From Desulfatibacillum alkenivorans DSM 16219 (lineage in GTDB: Bacteria; Desulfobacterota; Desulfobacteria; Desulfobacterales; Desulfatibacillaceae): DNA of 64,000 nt. Position numbers and translations under genes: made by a program. The DNA is taken from assembly GCF_900142135.1 (NCBI RefSeq), contig NZ_FQZU01000003.1:232245-296244 (forward strand), written 5' to 3'. Positions 26,648-34,855 of the stretch are shown here, in pieces (the stretch's first letter is position 1; the number at the start of each line of letters is the position of its first letter). The notes under the pieces were generated by a model that had not been told where the DNA came from, searched no databases, and saw nothing but the letters and a program-made list of their open reading frames with translations.

Positions 26648-26889
26648 TTGTATTTGGATTCCAGATAGTTTGTGTAGTCTTTTTGAATATAGTCGACGTC
26701 CTTGCCCTTTAGAATGCCGGCCAGTTCGCCCACAACGCCTGGAATTCTGTTAGCGGAAACCGAATTATGCGTGAGGGTTTTAAAATAGGTTTCAACCAGC
26801 TTTGATACGGATGTCTGATTCGCCTTGCCAAATGATTTTGCCGCCTCAATGGCTGCGTTATCCATTTTTAAAGTGAGTTTTTTATGCAC
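26644..26889 (-). CDS. Antitoxin of the PIN-domain pair (DUF6364-like)
   Basis: 81 residues from a GTG start at 26889, chosen because GGAGG lies 7 bases upstream; an 18-base longer TTG start is less likely. The N-terminus (KLTLKMDNAAIEAAKSFGKANQTSVSKLVE) is a ribbon-helix-helix-like DNA-binding region. The C-terminus (IQKDYTNYLESKYK) should occupy the toxin's active site. The pair likely represses its own promoter, which lies in the AT-rich stretch 26890-26960. Confidence 0.85.
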   Translation of the reverse strand: MHKKLTLKMDNAAIEAAKSFGKANQTSVSKLVETYFKTLTHNSVSANRIPGVVGELAGILKGKDVDYIQKDYTNYLESKYK

Positions 26890-27014
26890 GGCAGGTCCTC
26901 CTCTCAAAAAAGGAAGTACGTACTATTAACCTTATTTCAGTACGGCTTGCACCCAATGTCAACGATCCCAAGAGGCAATTATAAAGATCGGAACTGAAGT
27001 ATAGCTATAGAATT

Positions 27015-28211
27015 TTAAAAAATATCCAAGGCGTTGGCGATCAATCCCCATTTTTTTATAATGTTTTGGCTGGTGCGCAGATTGGTGAACACGTAGTCCC
27101 ACGAGACATTGGAGCCGTCTGCAATGGCCTTGTTGTGCCGAAAGATGCCCGATGATGTGTAAGCCTCGGTCATAGCCTGGATGCTTGACTTGCTCCAAAG
27201 ATTCTCCTGCTTGCCTGCCTTGGCCTGCTGCCCAATCATCAGATTCACCCAAAATTTGGCCGATTCCATGGACGAAATCAGGCCGCTGCCGCCGGATATC
27301 TCCACAAACCCGGCTGCATCTCCCAATAACACTACGCCTGCTTGTGGGATAACCTCTTCCATGGGGCCGCCCATGGGCAGCATGGTGGCTTCCACGAGAT
27401 CCGCCGACGCCTCTGCCAGCATATTGCTCATCACCGGATGGCGCTTAGTCGCTTGTTCAAAAACCTGGAGCAATTCCTCTGGGTCGGGCAATTCATAGCC
27501 CAGTTTGAGTGCGGCCCTGGCCATTACCGCCAGCCCCACCTCGCAGCTCGATCCCTCCCTGGGAAAGAGAAAAGCCAGGGCGGGAGGAAAATCCGGGGCG
27601 AAATCCATGGAACCCTCGGGAAGAAAGAAAAACTTGAAGCCCGGGGAGTCAAAGCGGGCGTTGCCGAACTTGGATTTTACGATGGGATAGTTGATGCCCG
27701 TATAATCCACGCCCAGTTTACGGCCTATCAGGCTGCCGTGGCCGTCGCTGGCGAAGACCGCATCGGCTGCTGCTGAGGCTTCACTCCCATCCGCGTCAAG
27801 ATACTTAACCCCGGTTACCCTGCCTGACTCCTTGGTGACGTCAATGACTTCGGCGCCCAGTTTCAGGTCGATGCTCAACCCCTGAACTTGTTTTTGGAAC
27901 GCCTGCATCCACTCATGCCATTCAAAGCTATGGTTGGGAACTTTCATATCCAGAATGATGGGGTCGGCCTCATGGGGCAAGGGCGCAAAGTATTCTATCA
28001 TCGTTGTCGAGGCGATGGTCAGCGATGCCATCACCCCTTCCCCCAGCACCTCGTCCAGTATGGGGCGATGCCGCAGGGTTTCCCCCCTGGGATGCAGATC
28101 CAGGGAGCTTTTCTTTTCGATAAGCAGGCAGCGTTTGCCTTGCCGGGCCGCCAGTATGGCCCCGGTAAGCCCGGCCGGGCCTGCTCCCGCAAAGATGAAG
28201 TCGTATATCAT
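27015..28211 (-). CDS. FAD-dependent oxidoreductase (geranylgeranyl-reductase/halogenase-like)
   Basis: 398 residues. The N-terminal FAD motif GAGPAGLTGA (about 8-17), a mid-protein ASDGHGS segment and the second FAD motif VVLLGDAAGFVEISGG (about 285-300) define the PHBH/GR2-like flavoprotein family that covers geranylgeranyl reductases, Trp-halogenases and monooxygenases. No halogenase WxWxIP motif was seen. Given an anaerobic host, reduction of a lipid or quinone-like substrate is more likely than hydroxylation. It appears as a single-gene unit in an accessory patch. Confidence 0.82.
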   Translation of the reverse strand: MIYDFIFAGAGPAGLTGAILAARQGKRCLLIEKKSSLDLHPRGETLRHRPILDEVLGEGVMASLTIASTTMIEYFAPLPHEADPIILDMKVPNHSFEWHEWMQAFQKQVQGLSIDLKLGAEVIDVTKESGRVTGVKYLDADGSEASAAADAVFASDGHGSLIGRKLGVDYTGINYPIVKSKFGNARFDSPGFKFFFLPEGSMDFAPDFPPALAFLFPREGSSCEVGLAVMARAALKLGYELPDPEELLQVFEQATKRHPVMSNMLAEASADLVEATMLPMGGPMEEVIPQAGVVLLGDAAGFVEISGGSGLISSMESAKFWVNLMIGQQAKAGKQENLWSKSSIQAMTEAYTSSGIFRHNKAIADGSNVSWDYVFTNLRTSQNIIKKWGLIANALDIF

Positions 28212-28271
28212 TGATATTCCTTAACAATTTTGAGGGACATCTCTCAAAAACTCAATAAGTTTGGACAGGCC

Positions 28272-28448
28272 TTATTCCTTGCTCACATCCTCGTTGGGAA
28301 CGCCGAGCCTGGGCAGGCCGGTTGTGCCCGGAATAACGGACTTTTTGCCCCAGGCGGAGGGATCGGCCGCGTAATCGTACAGCGCCAGGATGGTTGCAAC
28401 GCCCAGATCCCGAATATCGTCCTGGGTCAGCCAATGGTCCATGCCGCC
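28272..28448 (-). pseudogene. Duplicated C-terminal fragment of the M14 peptidase gene
   Basis: In frame, the 58 residues from GGMDHWLTQDDIRDLG to LGVPNEDVSKE match the C-terminus of the intact M14 gene (29172-30587) almost residue for residue, including the terminal SKE and stop. The match ends abruptly at GGMDHW, where the sequence turns into the region next to the ORF6N gene. No signal peptide or catalytic residues remain, so this is a remnant of a second copy. Confidence 0.85.
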
Positions 28449-28476
28449 GTTAGTCATTCTATCGGCTGATCCATTT

Positions 28477-28998
28477 CTAATCAATTTTTTCCTTGCCGAT
28501 ATATCCAATCCTCCGTTTAGGGGACTCGGGTATATTCACCAACCTGTCCAGCACCTCAAATACAACCTGAAAGCGTTCCTCTGTCAGGTTTTTTAGTTCG
28601 CTAAGTTCACGTTTCAACTCAGCGTTATCAAGAACCAAACAGCGCATTTTTACAAAAGCCCGCATGATTTGAATATTGACCTCAATGGCTCTATCGCTGT
28701 TCAGGACGCCTGAAAGCATGGCCACTCCCTGCTCTGTGAATGCGAGAGGCATTTTTCTGACGCCGCCCCAACTTGATGTCACAAATTGTGATTTCAAGTT
28801 TTCAAACTCTTCCTTGTTTAATTGGAACATGAAATCATCGGGAAACCGCTTTAAATGCCGCCTGACTGCTTGATTTAGGACACGGGTTTCGACTTCATAG
28901 AGATCTGCCAAATCTCTATCCAACATAGCTTTTAGGCCTCGAATCACATAGATCTTATTGATTATTGCATCTGTTGTGACGACACTATTCATTTCCAT
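28477..28998 (-). CDS. ORF6N-domain protein (phage-type DNA-binding)
   Basis: 173 residues. Residues ~10-95 match the ORF6N domain (VIRGLKAMLDRDLADLYEVETRVLNQAV..., FMFQLNKEEF, LAFTEQGVAMLSGVL), which occurs with KilA-N and Bro proteins in phages and in mobile or defence islands. A coiled-coil segment follows (about 130-165). The gene is more AT-rich than its neighbours and sits between a full M14 gene and a broken tail copy, which supports recent insertion. Role unknown. Confidence 0.87.
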   Translation of the reverse strand: MEMNSVVTTDAIINKIYVIRGLKAMLDRDLADLYEVETRVLNQAVRRHLKRFPDDFMFQLNKEEFENLKSQFVTSSWGGVRKMPLAFTEQGVAMLSGVLNSDRAIEVNIQIMRAFVKMRCLVLDNAELKRELSELKNLTEERFQVVFEVLDRLVNIPESPKRRIGYIGKEKID

Positions 28999-29171
28999 AA
29001 CTCTCCTATTTCTCTGTAAGGGAGTTTGTCTGAAAAGGATCTTTACGGGCGCCCGTGATTAAACGATTAACTACATATCAAATTGAAATAATGCAACATT
29101 TTATTGGCAGTCTGCGTGTTTAACAATCTACTTTTTGGTTTTTTTATGTTGGATTTGAAGTCAAAACACCC

Positions 29172-30587
29172 CTACTCCTTGCTGGCGTCCTCGTCGGGAA
29201 CGCCGAGCCTTGGCAGGCCGCCGCTAACGTCAATCGCCTTTTTGCCCCAGGCCGACGGGTCGGCGGCATAGTCGTACAAAGCCAGGGTCGTTGCGACTCC
29301 CAGGTCCCGAATATCGTCCTGGGTCAGCCAATGGTCCATGCCGCCCTTGCTGTAGACCGTCTCGATGGTGATGGCCAGGCAGTCGTCGCCCATGTTGGCC
29401 CACCACCAGGATTCGGGATAGTATTTGGTGACGAAGCTGCTTCCGCCCTCGGCCGGAGGCGCGGAAAAGAATCCATATTCCTGGGTGATCAAATGAATCA
29501 GATACAGGGATTTTTTCCAAAGAGAAATCTCTTCCGCCGTGTAGGTTGCGGGGTCGTCTCCAAAGTGGGGGTAGGCGAAAGCCGGCGTGTCCACCGGCGA
29601 GTTGGAGGAGTGGAGATTAAACCCTATCATGCCGGTCAGATAGTCGGAATTGGTCGCCAGCTCCGCCATTTTTTGGTTAAGCAGGCGGCATTCCACGGGC
29701 GAGTCATCCGTGAGATAGAGCGGATCGGCGTCGTCCCGGTACCACATAACCTCAAAGTTCCGGCTGAAAAGGTCGGTGCGGTAGTTGCCTTTGATCACCC
29801 CATCGATGTTGTGAATAGGCGCTACGAAAAAAACCAGATGCTTTGCCGCGTCCAAACCCGCGTCCAGGTCGGCCAGGAACTGGTTGATCATCCCTTCCAG
29901 CATATAGGACGAGGCCGTTTCCGCCGGATGGGAGCGGGCGTGTATCCACACGGCCCTTTTCAACGAGTCGTCCACGGATGGATCTTCAATTTTGACAAAG
30001 GGGATGTCGGCGCCGTATCCGCTGGTCTGCCCCAAGGTCGTTATCGCCGTCCACGGGCTGGCTTCTATTTGGTCCAGGTAGGCGTACATATCCCACGTGG
30101 TGTATGGGTAGAACCTTGCCACGTATACGGGAGCTTGGGCGAACCGGTCTGTTGCGATTTCCAGAAAGCAATCCTCAATGCCTTGATCGCAGGCGTCGCT
30201 GGCCGTGACCTCGGATTCGTCGAAGCGCTGCCACGTGATTTTATCGTAGGAAAAAACCGGCGCGTAATAATAGGCCCATCCCCGGTTTTTGAGGGTGAGC
30301 TTGACTTCCGTGCCTGGGGTGAAATCCTCGACTTTGATGTACCACCAATTCCGGTAGGAATCGGGCAAATCGGCGTTCCCGTTGTCGTCGGCAAGGTAGA
30401 TGTCCCAGTCCTGGGGCGCATTGCGGACGACGCGGCCGATGGCGCCGGATTCAAAGCCTGTGGAAACGCCTGTGTACTTTTCTTTTTCGACAGCCGGGGC
30501 GGAGTCGGAATCGTCGCACGCGGAAGCCGAAAACAGGCATAACAAGCAAAACAAGGCGGTTAAAAGGCGGGTCTTTTGCACGGTCAC
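29172..30587 (-). CDS. M14-family metallocarboxypeptidase lipoprotein
   Basis: 471 residues. Lipoprotein signal with cysteine near 24 (SASAC). A beta-rich N-terminal domain (about 40-165) precedes the zinc peptidase domain. Zinc ligands: HARSHPAE (His220, Glu223) and NLHSS (His326); the catalytic Glu is in AITIETVYS (near 409). The HPAE form and the N-terminal beta domain resemble the cytosolic carboxypeptidase/Nna1 (M14B) branch. Expected to trim C-terminal residues from peptides or proteins at the cell envelope. A diverged copy of its last 58 residues lies at 28272-28448. Confidence 0.87.
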   Translation of the reverse strand: MTVQKTRLLTALFCLLCLFSASACDDSDSAPAVEKEKYTGVSTGFESGAIGRVVRNAPQDWDIYLADDNGNADLPDSYRNWWYIKVEDFTPGTEVKLTLKNRGWAYYYAPVFSYDKITWQRFDESEVTASDACDQGIEDCFLEIATDRFAQAPVYVARFYPYTTWDMYAYLDQIEASPWTAITTLGQTSGYGADIPFVKIEDPSVDDSLKRAVWIHARSHPAETASSYMLEGMINQFLADLDAGLDAAKHLVFFVAPIHNIDGVIKGNYRTDLFSRNFEVMWYRDDADPLYLTDDSPVECRLLNQKMAELATNSDYLTGMIGFNLHSSNSPVDTPAFAYPHFGDDPATYTAEEISLWKKSLYLIHLITQEYGFFSAPPAEGGSSFVTKYYPESWWWANMGDDCLAITIETVYSKGGMDHWLTQDDIRDLGVATTLALYDYAADPSAWGKKAIDVSGGLPRLGVPDEDASKE

Positions 30588-30683
30588 TCCATGTTGCGTT
30601 GCTGAAAACGATTACACTTATGGAGCGACAATAACCTCCCCGCCTTATTTTTTCAAGTAGATAAGCCGGTTAAAGACCCCGCC

Positions 30684-30905
30684 CTAACCCGCGGAGATTA
30701 TCTGGGCCGCCCGATCCGTCTGGTTGGGGATCAGGTCGGCGGGCACTTTGGGCTTGCCCAGCTTTTTAAAAACCTGGTACCTGGCGCAATTGGCGTTGTC
30801 TCCCAGGCAAAGGCGCTTTTTCATGCTTTGAGCCACAGCCGTCATGTTGGCAGCCATTTTGCTATTAAAGAAGGGGCATCCAGCCAAGCATTCACAATCA
30901 GCCAT
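30684..30905 (-). CDS. Small conserved-looking cysteine protein
   Basis: 73 residues with five cysteines: CECLAGC at the N-terminus, then CLGDNANC. The CPFFN and ANCARYQVF segments look like a compact metal- or Fe-S-binding motif that I have the impression of having seen in other Desulfobacterota proteins, often with methyl-accepting or PAS domains, but I cannot name a family. An AAGGAG site lies upstream of the ATG. It is transcribed ahead of the ABC transporter operon end, with a ~115-bp gap, and is probably its own unit. Confidence 0.65.
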   Translation of the reverse strand: MADCECLAGCPFFNSKMAANMTAVAQSMKKRLCLGDNANCARYQVFKKLGKPKVPADLIPNQTDRAAQIISAG

Positions 30906-31040
30906 TTTTATCTCCTTAATAATAGGTTTTTAGTGTGTTGCATAAATAATGGATGTTTCATCCTAACAAATGATTTGACGTTTGGATGCCTATTCTTCGG
31001 TAAGATGCGTTCGGAACTTGAGAATAAATATCAACTGAAT

Positions 31041-31838
31041 TTACGGCTGAGGCTTCTTGAGCGCTTGATACAAAGCCTTGCAATAGTCCTGGAAAGAAGA
31101 TTCGGTGCGCTCTCGGGGCCGGGACAGGCGCACCCGAATTTCTTTGGCGATCATGCCGGGATCCTTTTGCATGACAAGAATCCGGTCGGCCAGGGCCACG
31201 GCTTCGTCTATATCGTGGGTGATGAAAACTATGGTGTGATGAAACTGATTCCACAGGGAAAGCAGCAAATCCTGCATCTCCTCCCTGGTTTGGGCGTCCA
31301 GGGCGCCGAAAGGCTCGTCCATAAGCAGGATGCGGGGCTGCAGAATTAGAACCCTTGCCAGGGACACCCGTTTTTTCATGCCTCCTGAGATTTCCCGGGG
31401 CAGGTAGTCTCCAAAAGGCGTCAGGCCCACAAGGTCCAGGAAATGGTTGGTCTTTTCGCGCTTTTCCTTTTTGGAAAGCCCTTTCACGCCAAAGGCGATG
31501 TTTTCCTTAACGGTGAGCCACGGGAACAAGGTGTCTTCCTGAAAAACCACGCAACGGTCCGGCCCCGATTCCATGATGGGCGTTTCCTCCAGCAAGGCTT
31601 TGCCTGCACTGGGCTTTTCAAAACCGGCCAACACATTCAGCAAAGTGGTCTTGCCGCAGCCGCTGGGGCCTAATACGCACAGGAACTCGCCTTCGGCCAC
31701 CTGAAAATGGACGTCCTGGAGGACGGTCATGGGGCCGTCCCCGGTTTTGAATACTTTGGATAGTTTGCTAACCTGAAGGACGGGCGGCGCCTGAAGTTCT
31801 TTTTTGTGCCCGGGAATGAGTTTGAGCTGCGTGGTCAT
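31041..31838 (-). CDS. ABC transporter ATP-binding protein (NitT/TauT type)
   Basis: 265 residues with Walker A GPSGCGKTT, signature EISGGMKKRVSLARVL (SGGMKKR replaces the usual SGGQ, common in SsuB/TauB-type proteins), Walker B ILLMDEPFGALD and H-loop ITHDIDEAV. The ATG at 31838 overlaps the permease stop as ATGA and has GGAGG upstream, so it is the last gene of the operon 34627 to 31041. Drives import of the substrate bound by the protein at 32655-33608. Confidence 0.92.
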   Translation of the reverse strand: MTTQLKLIPGHKKELQAPPVLQVSKLSKVFKTGDGPMTVLQDVHFQVAEGEFLCVLGPSGCGKTTLLNVLAGFEKPSAGKALLEETPIMESGPDRCVVFQEDTLFPWLTVKENIAFGVKGLSKKEKREKTNHFLDLVGLTPFGDYLPREISGGMKKRVSLARVLILQPRILLMDEPFGALDAQTREEMQDLLLSLWNQFHHTIVFITHDIDEAVALADRILVMQKDPGMIAKEIRVRLSRPRERTESSFQDYCKALYQALKKPQP

Positions 31839-32677
31839 GCCAGCCTCCTGGCGCTTTTGAAGCAAAGCCGGAACACGCCGGAAAGTAACAGGTCGGACGT
31901 GCGCCCCAACAAGGCTATGAGCACGATGCCCACAATAATGATGTCTATCCGGCCCAGCATGCGTGCGTCCATGATGACGGCGCCCAGACCGTTAGGCACG
32001 CCGGTCAGTTCCCCCAACACCAGATAGGCCCAGGAAATCCCCAGGCCGAGGCGCAGTCCTGCCAGGATGCTTGGCATGGCGCCGGGGAGCAATATGGAAA
32101 ACACTGCATTCATGCGCCGGACGCCCAACATGGCTCCCGCCTGAAAAAGCAGGGGCGAAACCTGCCGGGCGCCTACGGCGGTATTGATGTAAATGGGAAA
32201 GAAAGCCGCCAAGGCGACTAAAAACAAGGTGGTCTTATACCCGATCCCGAACCAGACCATGGCCAGGGGCAGCCAGCAAATGCCGGGGACCGCTCTCAGG
32301 GCGTTGATGGAAGTCGATAGGGTTTTTTGCATGGCGTCCACCCTGCCGGACAACACTCCCAGGGGAATTCCAAACAGAGCCGCCAAAGAGAACCCGGCCA
32401 AAACCCTGCCGCAGCTCACCCAGGCGTCCACCCAAAAACGGCCTGCGTACGGCCCCTCGCCGGGCGTTCCAAAAGCATACATGACCCCGGCCTCCCCCAC
32501 CTGCCGCGGGGAGGGCATGAGATAGGCCGGGATGATTTCAAATCGGCTGACCAAAAACCAGCCCATAAAAAACAGCGCTGGCAGAATCCAGGGGATAAAG
32601 CTGTTCATCCAACCGTTCGGCTTATTAAAGGTCATGGCGAAACCATCTTGGGCGTCAAGGTTTTGGGTAGCCTTCAT
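31835..32677 (-). CDS. ABC transporter permease (NitT/TauT type)
   Basis: About 270 residues with six membrane helices and the EAA-like loop (GAMLGVRRMNAVFSILLPGAMPSILAGLRLGLG) that docks the ATPase. The start is uncertain: an ATG at 32677 overlaps the binding-protein gene by 23 bp, while one at 32635 gives the more usual short N-terminus; neither has a strong ribosome site. Part of the four-gene unit. Confidence 0.9.
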   Translation of the reverse strand: MKATQNLDAQDGFAMTFNKPNGWMNSFIPWILPALFFMGWFLVSRFEIIPAYLMPSPRQVGEAGVMYAFGTPGEGPYAGRFWVDAWVSCGRVLAGFSLAALFGIPLGVLSGRVDAMQKTLSTSINALRAVPGICWLPLAMVWFGIGYKTTLFLVALAAFFPIYINTAVGARQVSPLLFQAGAMLGVRRMNAVFSILLPGAMPSILAGLRLGLGISWAYLVLGELTGVPNGLGAVIMDARMLGRIDIIIVGIVLIALLGRTSDLLLSGVFRLCFKSARRLA

Positions 32678-33608
32678 CCTTCAGGCGATTGACAAAGGTC
32701 AGGTCGAAAAGAGCGTCGTAATCAGGCTGCTTTTGGATGACTCCCAACGCCTGCATACGCTCTCCCAGGGCCTTTGCCCTGCTTACAAAATCCGGGTCCA
32801 TGTCCCAGGCGATCTCCATGTTAGGGGCGGCCTTTTCCAAAATGTGCAGGGGAGTTCCAAAGGTGGAGGCCTTTTTCAGCCATTGGTCCTGATGTAGGTT
32901 CAAGTAATCCGTGGCCTTGGCGTGGGCTTTGACCAGGCTGAACACCAGGTCAGGATTTTTTTCAATAGCCTCCCGGCGCACCAGCATGCCGGCATTGATG
33001 GATCCCACGGCGTCTCCGTAATAAGGATAAGCCAGAATGCGTCCGTAGCCCTTGTCCACGGCCAAAGCCGGAAAAGGCTCGCCGGAAAGGAAGGCGTCTA
33101 TGCCCCCTCCGGCCAGGGCCGTGCCCATGTCGAAAAAGTCCACCCTAAGCAATTGCACGTCCTTTATCGGAGAAAGGCCGCGGCGCGTCAGGGTTTCCCG
33201 CAATAATATTTCGTGCATGGTGCCCGGCACGTAGCCGATGCGCTTGCCTTTCAGGTCTTCCACCTTTTCAATGGGGCCGTCCTTCTTGACCACCAGGGCG
33301 GAGCATTTGTTGCAAAGAGCCGCCACCACCACCACCGGCTGTCCCTGAGAAGCCGAATGAATGGCGTGCGCCAGCGTGGCGCCGCACATATCCAGGCTTT
33401 TAGCCAGCAAAGCGGTTTTTTGGTCCGCCGGATTGGTGAAGGAAAAGACGTCCACCTGGTCGCCTTCCGGAACGTAATCCTGATAATAAAAAGGCTGGAT
33501 GGTCTGGGCGGTCTTCCAGGTCCCAACTTTGTATTCCTGGGCGAAAACCGGGGCGGCCGCCAAAGCGAGAACGGCGGCGGCAATCACAAGCAGATTCTTT
33601 TTCAACAT
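32655..33608 (-). CDS. ABC transporter substrate-binding protein (NMT1/NitT-TauT-like)
   Basis: 317 residues. A signal peptide (MLKKNLLVIAAAVLALAAAPVFA) ends after about 23 residues. The mature protein has the two-lobed NMT1-like layout with LKGKRIGYVPGTMHEILLRETL as the usual hinge-lobe helix start. An unusual cysteine cluster, CGATLAH...ALCNKC, lies in the first lobe, and could hold a metal or bind a metal-bearing ligand. The ATG at 33608 is preferred over an upstream TTG. Encoded 20 bp after the radical SAM gene. Substrate unknown. Confidence 0.88.
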   Translation of the reverse strand: MLKKNLLVIAAAVLALAAAPVFAQEYKVGTWKTAQTIQPFYYQDYVPEGDQVDVFSFTNPADQKTALLAKSLDMCGATLAHAIHSASQGQPVVVVAALCNKCSALVVKKDGPIEKVEDLKGKRIGYVPGTMHEILLRETLTRRGLSPIKDVQLLRVDFFDMGTALAGGGIDAFLSGEPFPALAVDKGYGRILAYPYYGDAVGSINAGMLVRREAIEKNPDLVFSLVKAHAKATDYLNLHQDQWLKKASTFGTPLHILEKAAPNMEIAWDMDPDFVSRAKALGERMQALGVIQKQPDYDALFDLTFVNRLKDEGYPKP

Positions 33609-33628
33609 ATCGACGCTGATCTTTCTTA

Positions 33629-34627
33629 TCAAAAAACGTTGGATGGCAAGTCGGGATCAAGGCCCATTTCCCAATGAATGGCCTTGCACCGGTCTATTTT
33701 GTTTCCCCGGCCCTGGCCGGTTTCCGCTTCCCGATCCCGGGGGCTGGAGCCCACTTCCGGGAAGAACAGGTTGGCTCCGGCCATGAGCGAGGCCGTGTGG
33801 GGCTCGTGCGTGCAATGGGCTTTGGGAACGTCCGCCATGACAAGCCTGCTGACGGCCACCATGCGGGCCATTTCCCGCTCCGTAATCATGCCGAATTTCT
33901 CCATGGGAGATCCGGGGAAGTTAATCCTGCGCATAATCCCGCTGTACGCGGCTTTGTGCTTTTTAGCCAGAAACATGAGGTCCACAATCTCCTCATGGCT
34001 GTGTTCAGGACCCACAGGCTCCACGCAGTTCGCCCAACTCAAACCCACGTCGGAAAAAACCTGGATGGTGGCGATGCGCTTTTCCCTCTTGAACGGCGTG
34101 TCCCGGCCTTCTCCCAGCCGCACGGCATGGTAAGCGCCCTGGAATCCGGCTTCCAGCAGGGCTTCTCCTTCTTTATGGGTGATGTCGCGGGTATTGGCTA
34201 CAAGCGGGGTGGATACGGTCCTTTTCAGCAGCCTGCCGATTTCCAAAAGCCGTTTAAAGCCGTACGTGCCCGTCGTCATAAGATTCAGGCCGTCGGCGCC
34301 GTCCTTTTCAGCCGACTTGGCCCATGCAATGATTTGCTCTTCGCTGAAGTCGATTTTTTCCTGAAACACGCCGGCCTTTTGAGTAAGGGAGCAAAACAGG
34401 CAGTTATACGGGCACTGCTCCACGTTCAGGCCAATATGAAAATGGTTCTCCCCCTTTTTTCCGAATGTCTTGCGGGATAGGTTGTCCGCCGTCTGCATCA
34501 AAGCGTAAACTTCCGGACTTTCCAGGGGAAGCGCCATTAGGTCCATGGCTTCCCGGGTCGTTAAATCCTCCAGGTCCGCACCTTTTTTTAAAATATCATC
34601 GATAGCCGGTTTTAATTTCCAGGTCAT
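33629..34627 (-). CDS. BioB-like radical SAM protein
   Basis: 332 residues. The cluster motif CPYNCLFC (CxxxCxxC) near residue 75 binds the SAM-cleaving 4Fe-4S centre, and the following ~200 residues follow the biotin synthase/HydE/PylB type TIM barrel (GLNLMTTGTYGFKRLLEIGR, ANTRDITH, GLSWANCVEPVGPEHS, MRRINFPGSPM). It is not a plain biotin synthase: the second-cluster ligands of BioB are not evident. The ATG at 34627 has GGGAG 6 bases upstream. It leads an operon with an ABC importer, hinting that the imported compound is its substrate or that its product is exported or recovered. Confidence 0.85.
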   Translation of the reverse strand: MTWKLKPAIDDILKKGADLEDLTTREAMDLMALPLESPEVYALMQTADNLSRKTFGKKGENHFHIGLNVEQCPYNCLFCSLTQKAGVFQEKIDFSEEQIIAWAKSAEKDGADGLNLMTTGTYGFKRLLEIGRLLKRTVSTPLVANTRDITHKEGEALLEAGFQGAYHAVRLGEGRDTPFKREKRIATIQVFSDVGLSWANCVEPVGPEHSHEEIVDLMFLAKKHKAAYSGIMRRINFPGSPMEKFGMITEREMARMVAVSRLVMADVPKAHCTHEPHTASLMAGANLFFPEVGSSPRDREAETGQGRGNKIDRCKAIHWEMGLDPDLPSNVF

Positions 34628-34726
34628 ACACACTCCCGGCGGGAAAGTCCGCCAATTTGATAAGGATTCGCGATAAGATTTTCGCAAAATCTACCTGCTA
34701 TGGATCGGGCCGTCAAGGGCGCACAA

Positions 34727-34813
34727 GATTTTGGGGACATGAACTGATTTCTGCGAAATCGAAAAAATCGCTGGCGAAGAAAACTGAAATCAGTATCGTG
34801 TCCCGCCAAAATC
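34727..34813. repeat. REP-like inverted-repeat element, copy 1
   Basis: Left arm GATTTTGGGGACATGAACTG-ATTTC (34727-34752) is mirrored by GAAATCAGTATCGTGTCCCG-CCAAAATC (about 34785-34813). The arms share GGGACA(T/C)GA(T)ACT with a second element at 45644-45720, but the inner part of the stem differs. It lies between the minus-strand Fe-S protein gene and the radical SAM gene. The long imperfect stem looks like a REP/MITE-type mobile or RNA-structure element; no transposase of that type is in the window. Confidence 0.6.
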
Positions 34814-34855
34814 GTGAAAAGAATGACCCGACTGACTTAAACTTGGCATAATTTT

